DNA of 64,000 bases from Granulicella mallensis MP5ACTX8 (GCF_000178955.2 NC_016631.1:2046001-2110000), one strand, 5' to 3'. Positions 32,625 to 42,524 are shown, counted from the first letter of the stretch. Numbers and translations: made by a program. The notes: generated from the sequence alone by a model not told the origin.

Positions 32625-32661
32625 GGCCTAAAGGCCCATTCCTGCCTAGCCTGAATCCCTT

Positions 32662-33627
32662 CTACTTGGATTGCTGTAAACGCTTTGCGGCTGCGGGAAA
32701 GAGATCGAGCGCTCGACGACCGATCTGCTGTACCTGCTCTCGGGTCAGCCCAGGATATTCAAGCAAGGCTGTCAGATTGGCATTCATGGTGCGGTCCGTC
32801 GAACAGGGGACACCACAATCCGAACCATAAACCAGGCGGTCTGGAGTCGTCATCGTGAGTGCGGGGGCCAGTCCAGTTGGACAAACGCCAGCCGTATCGA
32901 GGAAGAATCGCTGGAGGTACTTCCGCATTTCATCCGTTGTGACCTGGTTGGGATTCGGAATCCAATCCTCATTTCCCAGCAGCAGCAGGCGTCCGGACAT
33001 GGCGGGCAGGGCGCCTCCGCAGTGCGCCAGGATCATCGTAACGTTGGGGTACTTACGAAAGATGCCTGCATAGATCATGTCCGTGACCGTACGGGCCGTT
33101 TCGAAGGCTACATCCATCAACGCACAGGGACGTCCCATCACTCCACCCGCATAAGCATCCGGGTGCCCAAAGACAACCGCGTGCCTTCTGTCGAGCTCCT
33201 CCCAAACCGGCTCCAGGCGCTCATCGCTGAGGTACACATCGTTGTAGCGAAACGTCATGGCAAAGCCATCGGCACGAAGGTCGTCAGAAGCGCGCCTGAT
33301 TTCGTCTATGGCCGAGCTTGGGTCGTCCGTCGGAATGGCAGCCAGAAACCCGAAGCGGCTGGGATACTTCTCTACCAGGGTGGCTGCGTAGTCGTTCGAG
33401 GCGCGAAGCTTGTCACGCGTCTTGGGAATGTTGCTGAGCATCTGCATGGCGATGCCGGCACTGTCCATGTAGGCGAGCGTGCTTTCCGGGCTCCACCTGG
33501 GGGCGGCAGGGCTGGTCCAGCAGCCTTTCTTCATCGCTTCCCAGCGTGCGTTGATCTCTTCTTCTGTTTCGGGCGGATAGAAATGAGCATGGACATCGAT
33601 CCATTGGTTTACCAGGACTTCCTTCAT
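32662..33627 (-). CDS. Amidohydrolase family 2 (ACMSD-like) metal-dependent hydrolase/decarboxylase
   Basis: TIM-barrel amidohydrolase of 321 residues, of the group containing aminocarboxymuconate-semialdehyde decarboxylase and 6-methylsalicylate decarboxylase. Metal-ligand motifs occur in order: DVHAHFYP (HxH), FGHPDAY (His), ILAHCGGALP (His) and YGSDCGVP (Asp). It has no signal peptide. The exact substrate cannot be told, but aromatic or 2-oxo acid decarboxylation is usual for this group. It lies downstream of the GlxA-type regulator on the same strand, 377 bases away, so common control is possible. Confidence 0.85.
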   Translation of the reverse strand: MKEVLVNQWIDVHAHFYPPETEEEINARWEAMKKGCWTSPAAPRWSPESTLAYMDSAGIAMQMLSNIPKTRDKLRASNDYAATLVEKYPSRFGFLAAIPTDDPSSAIDEIRRASDDLRADGFAMTFRYNDVYLSDERLEPVWEELDRRHAVVFGHPDAYAGGVMGRPCALMDVAFETARTVTDMIYAGIFRKYPNVTMILAHCGGALPAMSGRLLLLGNEDWIPNPNQVTTDEMRKYLQRFFLDTAGVCPTGLAPALTMTTPDRLVYGSDCGVPCSTDRTMNANLTALLEYPGLTREQVQQIGRRALDLFPAAAKRLQQSK

Positions 33628-34004
33628 GTATCTGCTATGTGCCCCCTAAACTCGCTCGGTCCCGTATCGAGGGATTCCCGTTCGAGCAGCCTGGACACAA
33701 TGGTACACAGGAGCAAGAAGTGTCGGTTGTAAACGCTCGACCTGGCAAAGGACGATCACTACCGATAGGCCGACTTCACCTTACCAATCTGAAAGACCTC
33801 TGCCGCTGCGCGGCAGGGGGCTTGGCTTGGATTTGCTGGATTTGTGCAATTTGGGGTGCTGGCTAGGGTGCTGAAATAATTCTCTTGCCAGGGTACTAAA
33901 CTCTCACTATTTGGGTGCCGAAGAGGGTGCTGAGATTGCAACTGCCAGTCAACGCAGAAACGTCTTCGCAGCCAAGGTGCTTCGAGCAAATCGCCAAGAG
34001 TTCG
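33628..34004. other. Gene-free stretch between amidohydrolase and regulator
   Basis: 377 bases with no convincing gene. A G+C-rich hairpin CCTCTGCCGC-TGC-GCGGCAGGGG (33797-33819) may end the regulator transcript. The short phrase GGGTGCTGA recurs around 33860-33930. Otherwise nothing is seen. Confidence 0.5.
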
Positions 34005-34985
34005 TTAGACAAGTCCGAAGCGATTCCGATATTCACCAGGGGCAAGACCAACAATTTTCTTGAACACATTCCGAAACGCACTCATGTCCTGATATCCAAC
34101 AGCCAATCCGATCTCTTCTACATTCCGGGTTGAAAACTCCAGATATTCCTTCGCCTTGTTGATTCTCCACAACTGGAGGTATTCGCTTGGGTTCCAGCCC
34201 GTTGCCTTATGAAACCTGCGCAGCAAGGTGCGTTCCCCCAAATTAGATAACTCTGCCATTGCACGGATCGTTATATTGCTCGAATAGCGCTCATGGAGCC
34301 AATGCTGTAATTTCAAAACCTGAGGATCTCCATGTTGCAGGCTCGGAGAGAAATCGGCGTAGAAGCTCTGCTGCCGCCCAGCCGGGTCGACCAGGAAGAA
34401 GCGCGCAGTTGCAAGCATCACAGTAGGACTTAACATCTTTCCAATAAGGTGAAGCCCGAGATCTATCCAGGCCATGCCTCCCCCAGCAGAGATAACATCA
34501 CCATCATCGATCAGTATGCGATCGGTATCGAGCATAGTCGTGGGAAACCGTCCGAGAAACTTCGCGGCATGTTGCCAATGAGTTGTGATGGTTCGGCCAG
34601 CGAGCAGACCCGTGTCGGCCAACAAAAACGCCCCAGCACACACGGAGCAAAGGACCGTTCCATCGCTGCGACGAGCTTTGATCCACCGAGATACAGTCTT
34701 TGATGTCCGAACAGTAGATAACTCCGCGAAGCTGGGAGGGATAATGAGGGCGGAAATCTTACCCCCCGTGCTTCTCTGACTCGCGAACGCTCTTTTCACT
34801 CTGTTGTTCTGCAACTCCCAATGACTCACTCTTATTTCGCAGAGTGGCGTAGCCCCTTGTTCTGCGCTGATCTGATTGGCGACACGGAAGATGTCCGTAA
34901 GCCCAAGTACAGCGGCCAATTGCGCCTCTGGATAAGCGAGTATTCCTATTTCAATAGGCAAGCGTGGTGCTCTCTGTCGTGTCAT
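34005..34985 (-). CDS. GlxA-family AraC-type transcriptional regulator
   Basis: Regulator of 326 residues with an N-terminal DJ-1/PfpI-like (class I glutamine amidotransferase-like) domain, about residues 8-190, including the nucleophile-elbow-like CSVCAGAFLLADTGLLAGRTITTHW, and a C-terminal AraC helix-turn-helix pair, about 215-320 (ELSNLGERTLLRRFHKATGWNPSEYLQLWRI, then IGLAVGYQDMSAFRNVFKKIVGLAPGEYR). GlxA-type proteins are transcription factors whose amidase-like domain usually senses rather than catalyses. It is divergent from the MBL hydrolase gene, 213 bases between the starts, so it probably controls that gene, the NmrA-like gene beyond it, and perhaps itself. Confidence 0.92.
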   Translation of the reverse strand: MTRQRAPRLPIEIGILAYPEAQLAAVLGLTDIFRVANQISAEQGATPLCEIRVSHWELQNNRVKRAFASQRSTGGKISALIIPPSFAELSTVRTSKTVSRWIKARRSDGTVLCSVCAGAFLLADTGLLAGRTITTHWQHAAKFLGRFPTTMLDTDRILIDDGDVISAGGGMAWIDLGLHLIGKMLSPTVMLATARFFLVDPAGRQQSFYADFSPSLQHGDPQVLKLQHWLHERYSSNITIRAMAELSNLGERTLLRRFHKATGWNPSEYLQLWRINKAKEYLEFSTRNVEEIGLAVGYQDMSAFRNVFKKIVGLAPGEYRNRFGLV

Positions 34986-35198
34986 GTCCTATCCTTCAAG
35001 CGAGATCCGGCTCGCGTCACTCATGTCTGTTTTACCACGAACAATGTCAGTTCAGACATCTGTTAGTTCGAAGCAAATCCGCCTATAACCAAGAAGTGGA
35101 GCAGCGCAGTTGCTTGGACCGGGGATGGTTGGAAATTCAAATGACTAGGTGCCCCGAGTGCAGGTGGACTATCGAACTGACTGAAAGGAAGGAAAGAC

Positions 35199-36086
35199 AT
35201 GCTTTTTGAACAAGTAGCCAACTCTTCAATTCATGCCCTCTTCAATGCCGAAGAGATGCGAGCGACGGGGGACAAGGCAAATATCGTTTCCCATACTCTG
35301 CGCTCCGGTATCACGGTCCTGTCCGGCTCGGGCGGAAACATCGCGGTCTTGAATGGCCCAGATGGCAAGGTGATGGTGGACAGCGGGTTTGCGACGTCTC
35401 AACCGGAAATTGAAACAGCATTGTCTCTTATTTCAGACGAACCAGTGCGCTCGCTCGTGAATACGCATTGGCATTTCGACCACACGGACGGCAATCAATG
35501 GGTGTATGAATCGGGCGCAGTCATCATTGGACATCGCAACAACCGTGTTCGCATGCAACAAGAGCAAGCGATACCGGCCTTTGAAGTACTGTTACATCCT
35601 TCATCGAAGAGTGAACTTCCAACTATTGTTTTCGACAACGACCTCACATTGGAGTTGAACGACGAGCGAATCCTTCTGCGGGGATATGCTCCGGCACATA
35701 CAGACTCGGACATTTCTGTGTATTTCGAACGGGCAGATGTGCTTCACGTTGGTGACACTTGGTTAAATGGTATCTATCCGTTCATCGACTGCGACAGCGG
35801 TGGCAACATTGATGGTGTGATTGCCGCATCTCTGGCAAATCTCGAACTTGCGGGACCAAACACCATCGTAATTCCGGGACACGGAGCAATCGGTAATCGC
35901 AACGACCTCTTGGAGTTTCACGAGATGCTCGTTGGCATTCAATCGAGGGTTGCCGCACTAAAAGCTAATGGGGCGACTTTAGAAGCGGTCATAGCGGCTC
36001 GACCGACCGAACCCTTCGACGACAAATGGGGGAGAAGCTTTATCCCACCCGAACTGTTCACAGAAAACGTGTATGAGGGGGTATAG
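35199..36086 (+). CDS. MBL-fold metallo-hydrolase
   Basis: Metallo-beta-lactamase-fold enzyme of 295 residues. The metal motif HxHxDH is HWHFDHTDG (His90, His92, Asp94, His95). Further ligands are in LHVGDTWLNG (Asp) and VIPGHGAIG (His). It has no signal peptide, so it acts in the cytoplasm. It follows the pattern of glyoxalase II-like and quinoprotein-relay-like MBL proteins; the substrate is unknown. GGAAGG lies before the ATG. Divergent from the GlxA regulator and 255 bases before an NmrA-like gene, with a possible terminator in between. Confidence 0.88.
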   Translation: MLFEQVANSSIHALFNAEEMRATGDKANIVSHTLRSGITVLSGSGGNIAVLNGPDGKVMVDSGFATSQPEIETALSLISDEPVRSLVNTHWHFDHTDGNQWVYESGAVIIGHRNNRVRMQQEQAIPAFEVLLHPSSKSELPTIVFDNDLTLELNDERILLRGYAPAHTDSDISVYFERADVLHVGDTWLNGIYPFIDCDSGGNIDGVIAASLANLELAGPNTIVIPGHGAIGNRNDLLEFHEMLVGIQSRVAALKANGATLEAVIAARPTEPFDDKWGRSFIPPELFTENVYEGV

Positions 36087-36096
36087 ATAATTCCCC

Positions 36097-36125
36097 CCTG
36101 ACAAGGCGTCAGGCTCTTTCTTTCT
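36097..36125 (+). terminator. Probable terminator after the MBL gene
   Basis: CCTGAC-AAGGC-GTCAGG hairpin (36097-36113) followed by the T-rich CTCTTTCTTTCT, 10 bases after the stop. Confidence 0.6.
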
Positions 36126-36341
36126 CGCCAGATGATCGTACAGCGGACGGGCGTTGCTGAATTGAACAAGCTGTTCACTGGGGCTTGCCTCAACGCGAGT
36201 TAAGGATGCGTTTCATCAAATAACAGAACACTTTCTCAAAGATAGGATCGGGAACCGTGAAGATCTGCGATTTGTGTCCGATCCCTTTATCTGACTGAGG
36301 ATTCATTTCAATCGGAACCGCTTCATCATGGAGACAGCAAA

Positions 36342-37253
36342 ATGAATGCTAATGTAACAACTCTTAATCCAATCCAATTTGACCGCAGCGTGAAGACGAT
36401 TTTGGTTACTGGGGCGGTAGGAGACACAGGTCGTCCGACCGTCAAGCTGTTGCTGGAGCACGGACACAAAGTTAAAGCCCTTGTTCGGAAGGATGACGAA
36501 CGGTCGCGAATCCTCAGAGATCAGGGGGCCGATGTAATCGTTGGCGACATGCTCGACATGAACACTATGAGGAAGGCTGCGGATGGAGTTTCCAGTGCAT
36601 ATTTTGTTTATCCGCTGTGGGAAGGACTGGTCGAAGCTTCTGCAATCTTTGCTCAGGTTGCCCGAGAGCGGCGGCTCGAAATGATCGTCAATATGTCGCA
36701 TAAACAAGCGCGTCCTTACGCACGGAGCAAAGCAACAGCTGCGCATTGGCTATCCGAGCAGATATTCAATTGGTCAGGCGTTTCAGTCGCGCATCTACGT
36801 GTTACTTTTTTCGCCGAGTGGCTGCTTTATACCGCACCCCTGCTCAAGGCAGGACGATATGTTACTTCGTTCGATCCAGACAGTCGTTTTGCCCCTATGG
36901 CGGCAGCAGATATCGCACGCGTCGTTGTGGGCATTCTGGGAAATCCAGGGCCTCACATCGGTCAGGCTTATCAACTGCACGGTCCGGTAGAGTACAGCCA
37001 CTTGGAATTGGCAGCCACTGTAGGTAAAGTCCTCGGAAAGCCTATCGCCTTCGAACAAGTGGAACTGATAGAGTTCCTCAAACTAATAGGTTTGGAAAAC
37101 GACAGCGCAAAGAAGGCCCATTTTGAAGCAGTTAGGATTGACCAGCAAGAAGGATTGCTGCGGGGAACGGATGACATAGGGACGAGGATCATTGGACGTC
37201 CACTAATGACCATCGAAGAGTTCATCAATCAGAACCGCAATTCGCTTTCGTGA
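36342..37253 (+). CDS. NmrA-like NAD(P)-binding oxidoreductase
   Basis: Atypical short-chain dehydrogenase of 303 residues, NmrA/quinone-reductase-2-like. The nucleotide-binding loop is ILVTGAVGDTGRPTVKLLLEHGHKVKALVRKDDE; the usual GATGxxG reads GAVGDTG. The downstream strand VIVGDMLD and the central phrase SSAYFVYPLWEG fit the family, which often lacks the YxxxK catalytic pair and binds NAD(P)H for sensing or reduction. The C-terminal half covers the substrate domain (VSVAHLRVTFFAEWL, HGPVEYSHLELAATVGKVLGKPI). It may be regulated with the MBL gene by the GlxA-type protein. It is more A+T-rich than core genes. Confidence 0.85.
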   Translation: MNANVTTLNPIQFDRSVKTILVTGAVGDTGRPTVKLLLEHGHKVKALVRKDDERSRILRDQGADVIVGDMLDMNTMRKAADGVSSAYFVYPLWEGLVEASAIFAQVARERRLEMIVNMSHKQARPYARSKATAAHWLSEQIFNWSGVSVAHLRVTFFAEWLLYTAPLLKAGRYVTSFDPDSRFAPMAAADIARVVVGILGNPGPHIGQAYQLHGPVEYSHLELAATVGKVLGKPIAFEQVELIEFLKLIGLENDSAKKAHFEAVRIDQQEGLLRGTDDIGTRIIGRPLMTIEEFINQNRNSLS

Positions 37254-37649
37254 ACCAGCCAGTTCTCCGCTGTGCGGTTGCCGGGGTTTTCGTTCTCCTG
37301 GGAAAGAACTAACACCAGGTAGTATGACTTGGTTTATTCACTAGGAACCATTAGCCGATCGAAGCAGAGGTCGAGGGCCATAAGCCTCCGAAGGCTCAAG
37401 GCGAACTCTGGCGAGGGTGCTGAGCGCTTGCTTATGGATTTTTTCAATGACTTAGAGTGCTTTTGTTAGCCATCAGTGCCCATGTTTCAATGGGTTACGA
37501 TCGAAAGTACTTCTGTCACGGCAGAGATCTATGCCGCGATCAGATTAGTGACGACAAACGTTCATCTCAGAACTGACCGAATGTATTCCCCCGGTTTTTG
37601 CTCCCCTGGATAAAGGGGGACGCGTCCCGTAGAAGAACACGACAATTTC
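37254..37649. other. Gene-free stretch
   Basis: 396 bases between the NmrA-like gene and the convergent membrane protein gene. No gene, clear hairpin or repeat was seen. Confidence 0.5.
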
Positions 37650-39230
37650 CTAACGGGCATTCGTAAGCTGGCAGACCTTGACTGTCCCATTGTCATAGGG
37701 GCAGGGGTGAACTGTGACTGCGGCGGAGTGAAGCACCATCCACGTTGCGCTCAGAGCTCGTAGCCGTGGATCGCGCAGGGCGTCGTTCTGTCCGCTGAGA
37801 TCCTTCTGAGCCCTGGAGCCTTGCTGCCATAGGAGCGCGAGAGAGGGGGTAATGGAAGCCTCTCCGCCATCCTTTGAGAAGTCAGGAATCGCGCTGCGCA
37901 GAGCAATCGCGCGGAAGGTCTGTGCGTCTTCGCCTTCGGTATTGATATAGCGGGCATCGAGCGCAAAGAGCGCGTCCTGCGGTGTGTTTTTTCTGATCCA
38001 GAAGAAAGCCTGGACCCAGGGGTTGGTATTTCGATCTGCCCGCCACGGCAGTTCCACGTGGGTCGATGCGGGAAAGTCCTGCCGCTGAACGAAGCACATC
38101 ACCGCCGCCATCGAAAGGAGGAGGGCGACGGACAGAAAACGCAGTGTCGATTGCAGGGGCGGTACTCGCTTGCCCGCATCGCTGCTGAGCTGCCAGAAGC
38201 TTGCGCCGAGCAGCATGATCATGACCGCGTAAATGAGCAGATAGATACGCAGCAGTTGCAGCTTCGCCAGGAGATGCACGGAAGCACTCTCATGGGCGAA
38301 GAGCAGAACGTTAAACGTGGCCACCATGCCCAGAACGAAACACGTCTGGCAGAGCACGTGGGCGGATGAACTCAGTTTGTTGTTGCGCCAGCGAAGAATC
38401 GCAGCCAGAACGATAAGCGGGCCGGCGAGGCCGAACAGTTCATACCATTGCCACTGGGAGAGAAACCAGTAGGAGCGAGTGAGAATCGCCTCCAGCAGGG
38501 CGGGGGATTCCGGCGGGGCAAACGCTTGCACTGCTGCTGCGACGATGGTGGCTGCTCCTGCCAGAACTGCCCAGGCCAGGGCGCGTCTGCGCAGTCTCGA
38601 TGCACGCACGACGATGACAAACGCCAGGGCATAGGTCGCCATGAGCGGATGCAGCGCTGCTGCGATAGCAAGGAAGATCACGCACCACCGCAGGGATGGA
38701 GCAAGCCACCGGGAGAGCGGCCAGTCGTCCAGTGCAAAAGCGATGGCCAGAATCGAGAGAGGGGTGGAGAGGCTGCGCGCTGTGACGTAGGGGTCCATCA
38801 GCAGGAGAGCCGTGCCGGCGGCAGGCATCGTCCACCAGGCGCCGAGCAGCGCGATGCCGGCCAGTTGTGCCGGTTCGCTTGCAATGCAACGCTGCAGGAG
38901 CTGGCGCGCGGCGAAGAGCGTCAGCCACACGCTGAATAAATCGACGAAGAGAAGTACCCACGCAAGCGAAAAATGCGTGAGCTGCACGATAGCCGCAACC
39001 ATGGGCGCGAAGAGCGAGTAGCCCAGGTGTTCGCGAACAAAGCCGGTGTAATACGGAAAGAGCGCGTGGTTGAGTGTGTACTCCACACCTGCGACGTAGA
39101 GGCCGCCGTCCTCGGCCAGCGGGTGATAGCCGTGAACGAGCACCGTCAGCAGCGACAATCCGAAGAGCAGTGCGGCCCAGGTTCGTCGACTCCAGATGTT
39201 CGATGTAGGCCCTGAGCGTGCTTCGGTCAA
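37650..39230 (-). CDS. Polytopic membrane protein, unknown (GT-C-like topology)
   Basis: Integral membrane protein of 526 residues with about ten to eleven hydrophobic segments (AALLFGLSLLTVLVHGY, SLAWVLLFVDLFSVWLTLFAA, IYLLIYAVMIMLLGASFW). A long loop after the first segment reads YHPLAEDGGLYVAGVEY, with an acidic pair. The soluble end follows (FFWIRKNTPQDALFALDARYINTEGEDAQTFRAI). This resembles bacterial GT-C-type glycosyltransferases or DUF6798-like proteins, but no signature is decisive. The only usable start is TTG 39230, with GAGGAC upstream. It is divergent from the flippase-domain gene, with which it might share a cell-envelope role. Confidence 0.65.
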   Translation of the reverse strand: MTEARSGPTSNIWSRRTWAALLFGLSLLTVLVHGYHPLAEDGGLYVAGVEYTLNHALFPYYTGFVREHLGYSLFAPMVAAIVQLTHFSLAWVLLFVDLFSVWLTLFAARQLLQRCIASEPAQLAGIALLGAWWTMPAAGTALLLMDPYVTARSLSTPLSILAIAFALDDWPLSRWLAPSLRWCVIFLAIAAALHPLMATYALAFVIVVRASRLRRRALAWAVLAGAATIVAAAVQAFAPPESPALLEAILTRSYWFLSQWQWYELFGLAGPLIVLAAILRWRNNKLSSSAHVLCQTCFVLGMVATFNVLLFAHESASVHLLAKLQLLRIYLLIYAVMIMLLGASFWQLSSDAGKRVPPLQSTLRFLSVALLLSMAAVMCFVQRQDFPASTHVELPWRADRNTNPWVQAFFWIRKNTPQDALFALDARYINTEGEDAQTFRAIALRSAIPDFSKDGGEASITPSLALLWQQGSRAQKDLSGQNDALRDPRLRALSATWMVLHSAAVTVHPCPYDNGTVKVCQLTNAR

Positions 39231-39448
39231 TCTGTCCTCGTGCGCATGGTTTGCACCTTCGTTAGGGTATCCGAGAAGAGATGAGAAGTGGCTTGTTTTA
39301 TCGCGGGCATCGTTAGGAAATGACAGAAAAAAGATGAGAAGACACGTCTATTTTGGATAAGACGGTCTCCTGCGCTCCTGCGATTACCCGGAGATACGAA
39401 TCTCCCGGACGCTACAATGGAAGAAGTGTCTATGAATCATTTAAATCC

Positions 39449-40510
39449 ATGCAGAGACAGGGTCGCGGTATCGCGGCTCAATGGAGCGCGACTGTGACGC
39501 GCGAGCGCCGGCTGAATTTGCTGAAGACATTGCCGGGCCTTCTGATCAGCGCGTTTTTCCTCTGGTTCACGTTCAAAGGGTTCAAGCTGGCGGACTTCAA
39601 GAGCATTCGCCTTGAAGCGCCAGCCTGGATCGCCGGGGTCATTCTGTTCAGTGTGGCGGGGTACACGGTGCGCTGCTACCGCTGGTGGCGTATGCTGCGC
39701 AGCGTGGGTGCGCGCTTTTCGGCCTGTGCCCGTGTCTTCATGACCTCGCTTGCCGCCAATAACATCCTGCCGCTGCGCATCGGCGACGTCATGCGCATCT
39801 TTACCTACGCGGGCGACCTGAACGCGACGCCGTCGATCATTCTCAGCACGGTGATTCTCGAAAAGCTGCTGGATATCTTTACGCTGGCGATCCTGTTTGT
39901 GGTCACCATGCACTTTGGAGCCGGGATTTCACAGCACCTGCTCGTAGCGGCAGAGATTGGAATCGTCGTATCGACGGCAGGGCTCCTGGTGCTGGTGTTT
40001 GGAGCCCAGGTGCTGGAGCAGCCGGTCAAGCGGCTCTTTGCTCGGACGAAGAATGAGAAGCTGGCGAAGGTGGAGCACTGGCTGCTGCTGGCCCTGGACT
40101 GCATCCGCCAGATCGGCGTGCTCGGAACCCTGGGACTGGTGGGCTACAGCTTCATCGCCTGGTTCTTCGAAGGGTTGTTGTATGTTTCAGCCGCTAAACT
40201 GGTAGGGCTGCAAACGGATTGGGCCGGCCCCTGGCAGGCTGTTGCGCAGGCGAATCTTTCGTTCTTGATTCCCAGTTCGCCCGGCGGCATTGGGCCGTTT
40301 GAATGGGCCTGCAAGGACGCCTTGATCAAGCACATGCCTGCTGGAGCAAATCTGGCGCCTGCCGGCATCTTCGGGCTGCTGATCCATGCCTGGCTGCTGG
40401 TCAGCATCACCGCGGTGGGGGGAGGATTGTTTCTCGCCCATCGCATCCACAGTGGCCGCCACAAGCCGCTGCTGGAAGAGATAGAAATACTTCCGGAATC
40501 GCTGCCGTAA
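39449..40510 (+). CDS. YbhN/LPG-synthase-transmembrane (flippase-like) protein
   Basis: Polytopic membrane protein of 353 residues of the lysylphosphatidylglycerol-synthase transmembrane family (UPF0104/YbhN-like). The pattern is clear: LPGLLISAFFLWFTFKGF, YTVRCYRWWRMLRSVG, then ILPLRIGDVMRIFTYAG and the late motif SFLIPSSPGGIGPFEW. Such proteins are thought to flip lipids or lipid-linked sugars. The frame opens at TTG 39353, but ATG 39449 precedes the basic N-terminal stretch and is preferred. argS follows 28 bases later on the same strand. Confidence 0.85.
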   Translation: MQRQGRGIAAQWSATVTRERRLNLLKTLPGLLISAFFLWFTFKGFKLADFKSIRLEAPAWIAGVILFSVAGYTVRCYRWWRMLRSVGARFSACARVFMTSLAANNILPLRIGDVMRIFTYAGDLNATPSIILSTVILEKLLDIFTLAILFVVTMHFGAGISQHLLVAAEIGIVVSTAGLLVLVFGAQVLEQPVKRLFARTKNEKLAKVEHWLLLALDCIRQIGVLGTLGLVGYSFIAWFFEGLLYVSAAKLVGLQTDWAGPWQAVAQANLSFLIPSSPGGIGPFEWACKDALIKHMPAGANLAPAGIFGLLIHAWLLVSITAVGGGLFLAHRIHSGRHKPLLEEIEILPESLP

Positions 40511-40538
40511 AAGCAGGAATCAGAGAACAGGAAACAGA

Positions 40539-42524
40539 ATGTATCGCACACTGCAACAAGCTATTCAAGTTCGCATTCAATCGCTGCTCGCCGAGAAGTA
40601 TGGCGTCGAGCTGACGAATCTTGTCATTGAGCTGCCGCCGAAGATCGAGTTCGGTGAGATGGCATTGCCGGTTGCATTTGAGCTTGCCAAGCGTCTGAAG
40701 AAGGCTCCGCGAGCGATTGCGCAGGAGTTGCAGTCGGCACTGGCGGAGCTTCCGGGTGTGGCTTCCGTGGAGATCGCGGGCGCGGGCTATCTGAACCTGA
40801 AGCTCGACCGCGCAGCCACGGTGCAGCGCATCGCTGCGGATGAGCACGCCAGTGTTGGCGGCGCTGGGTTTCGCCTTGTTGAGCACACAAGCATCAATCC
40901 AAACAAGGCGGCGCACGTTGGGCATCTGCGCAACGCGATCCTGGGCGACAGCTTTGCGCGCATGCTCAAGCCGGATGAGTTCAAGCCGGGCTATGAGACC
41001 GGCGTACAGAACTACATCGACAACACAGGTGTGCAGGTTGCGGACATCGTCGTTGCGGTGACCGCGGTGAAGGGCATGACGCTCGACGCTGTGCGCGAGT
41101 GGCTGACCGAGCTGCTGGAGACGAACCAACGGCTGGACTATGTGTGCTGGGACCTCTATGCGGCGGTGTCGCAGTGGTATGACTCCGACCCCGCGCAGGC
41201 AGCCGCGCGGAAGCAGCTTCGCCTGGATACGCTGCATAAGATCGAGGCCGGCGGAAACGACACGGCGGAGATTGCGGAGCTAATCTCGACCGGAGTCTTG
41301 CGGCGTCATCTGCAGACGATGGAGCGGCTCGGTATCGAATACGATTTCCTGCCGCGCGAGAGTGAGATTCTGCACCTGAAGTTCTGGGAGACGGCCCGGC
41401 AGTTGATGGTCGAAAAGGGCGTGCTCTACCTCGAGACCGAAGGCAAGAACAAGGGCTGCTGGGTGATGCGCCGTGCAGGCGTTGAGGCCACACTCGAGGG
41501 ACCGGACGAGGACGCCAAGATCATCATCCGGTCGAACGGAACCGTGACCTACGTCGGTAAGGATATTGCTTATCACCTCTGGAAGTTCGGCCTGCTGGGC
41601 AAGGACTTCGGCTACGCGAAGTTCCATGAGTACCCCACGCACACCTGTTGGATCTCGACGATGCACGGCGAGCAGCCGCACCCCAGCTTCGGCCATGCGG
41701 ACGCGATCTATAACGTGATCGACTCGCGACAGGACGATCCGCAGACTCAGGTAAAAGAAGCCCTGCGCGGCATGGGCTATGAAGCCGAATCCGACCGCTA
41801 TACGCACCTGAACTACGCGATGGTCGCGCTTACGCCACGCTGTGCTGCCGAGCTCGGCTATGTGCTGAGCGAGGAAGACAAGGCGCGCGCATTCATTGAG
41901 GTCAGCGGACGCAAGGGCTTCGGCGTAAAGGCCGACGACCTGATCGACCGCATGATTGCGGCTGCCCAGGCCGAAGTCGACACTCGGCATCCCGAGCTGG
42001 AGCAGGCGGAACGAGCGGCGATCGCGACGGCGATCGGCGTAGGCGCGCTGCGTTTCTTCACGCTGCGGTTCACACGCAATACCGTGATCGCCTTCGACTT
42101 CCATGACGCACTGAGCTTTGATGGAGAGACGGGACCGTACGCCCAGTATGCCGCAGTGCGCGCGGCCAATATCTTCCGCAAGGCAGGCGTGCCCGCAGAG
42201 GAAGCTCTGTCGAAGGTTGCGGCGCTGGACCTTGCTTCGATGCTCACAGGAGACGAAGGAACAAGCGTATGGGAGGTCTGGCTTACGGCCTCTCGCCTGT
42301 CGCTTGTGCTGGAGCAGGCAATCGCCGCCGCCGAACCCGCGATGCTGGCGCGGTATGCGTTCCAGCTCGCGCAGCAGTTCAACAACTTCTATCACCGTCA
42401 CCATATCCTGACGGAGACAGATGAGACTCGTAAGACACTGCTGCTGGCAACAGCTGCGGTGGCGCGCAGGGAACTCGTGCGCGTGCTTGGCTGGCTGGGA
42501 ATCACCGTTCCTTCGGCCATGTAG
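40539..42524 (+). CDS. argS: Arginyl-tRNA synthetase
   Basis: Class I aminoacyl-tRNA synthetase of 661 residues that charges tRNA-Arg. The N-terminal ArgS additional domain is present (IELPPKIEFGEMALPVAFELAKRLKK). The HIGH motif is AHVGHLRNAILGD (His126 to His129), preceded by NPNKAA. As in many ArgS, no KMSKS is obvious; the region instead reads SGRKGFGVKADDLIDRM. The DALR anticodon-binding domain ends the protein (ARYAFQLAQQFNNFYH). Length is somewhat above the typical 550-600 residues because of insertions. Essential housekeeping gene, 27 bases before a Tat-exported MBL gene. Confidence 0.96.
   Translation: MYRTLQQAIQVRIQSLLAEKYGVELTNLVIELPPKIEFGEMALPVAFELAKRLKKAPRAIAQELQSALAELPGVASVEIAGAGYLNLKLDRAATVQRIAADEHASVGGAGFRLVEHTSINPNKAAHVGHLRNAILGDSFARMLKPDEFKPGYETGVQNYIDNTGVQVADIVVAVTAVKGMTLDAVREWLTELLETNQRLDYVCWDLYAAVSQWYDSDPAQAAARKQLRLDTLHKIEAGGNDTAEIAELISTGVLRRHLQTMERLGIEYDFLPRESEILHLKFWETARQLMVEKGVLYLETEGKNKGCWVMRRAGVEATLEGPDEDAKIIIRSNGTVTYVGKDIAYHLWKFGLLGKDFGYAKFHEYPTHTCWISTMHGEQPHPSFGHADAIYNVIDSRQDDPQTQVKEALRGMGYEAESDRYTHLNYAMVALTPRCAAELGYVLSEEDKARAFIEVSGRKGFGVKADDLIDRMIAAAQAEVDTRHPELEQAERAAIATAIGVGALRFFTLRFTRNTVIAFDFHDALSFDGETGPYAQYAAVRAANIFRKAGVPAEEALSKVAALDLASMLTGDEGTSVWEVWLTASRLSLVLEQAIAAAEPAMLARYAFQLAQQFNNFYHRHHILTETDETRKTLLLATAAVARRELVRVLGWLGITVPSAM

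Larger units (their letters stand above)
31615..32661. other. 1-kb gene-free block of nested palindromes
   Basis: No gene was found. The stretch is built of inverted repeats: a short hairpin (31667-31692), a composite element of about 380 bases (31761-32140), and a second composite (32196-32624) whose interior holds a perfect 62-bp inverted repeat (32285-32346 with 32443-32504). Short frames here read through palindrome arms and are not coding. Confidence 0.75.
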
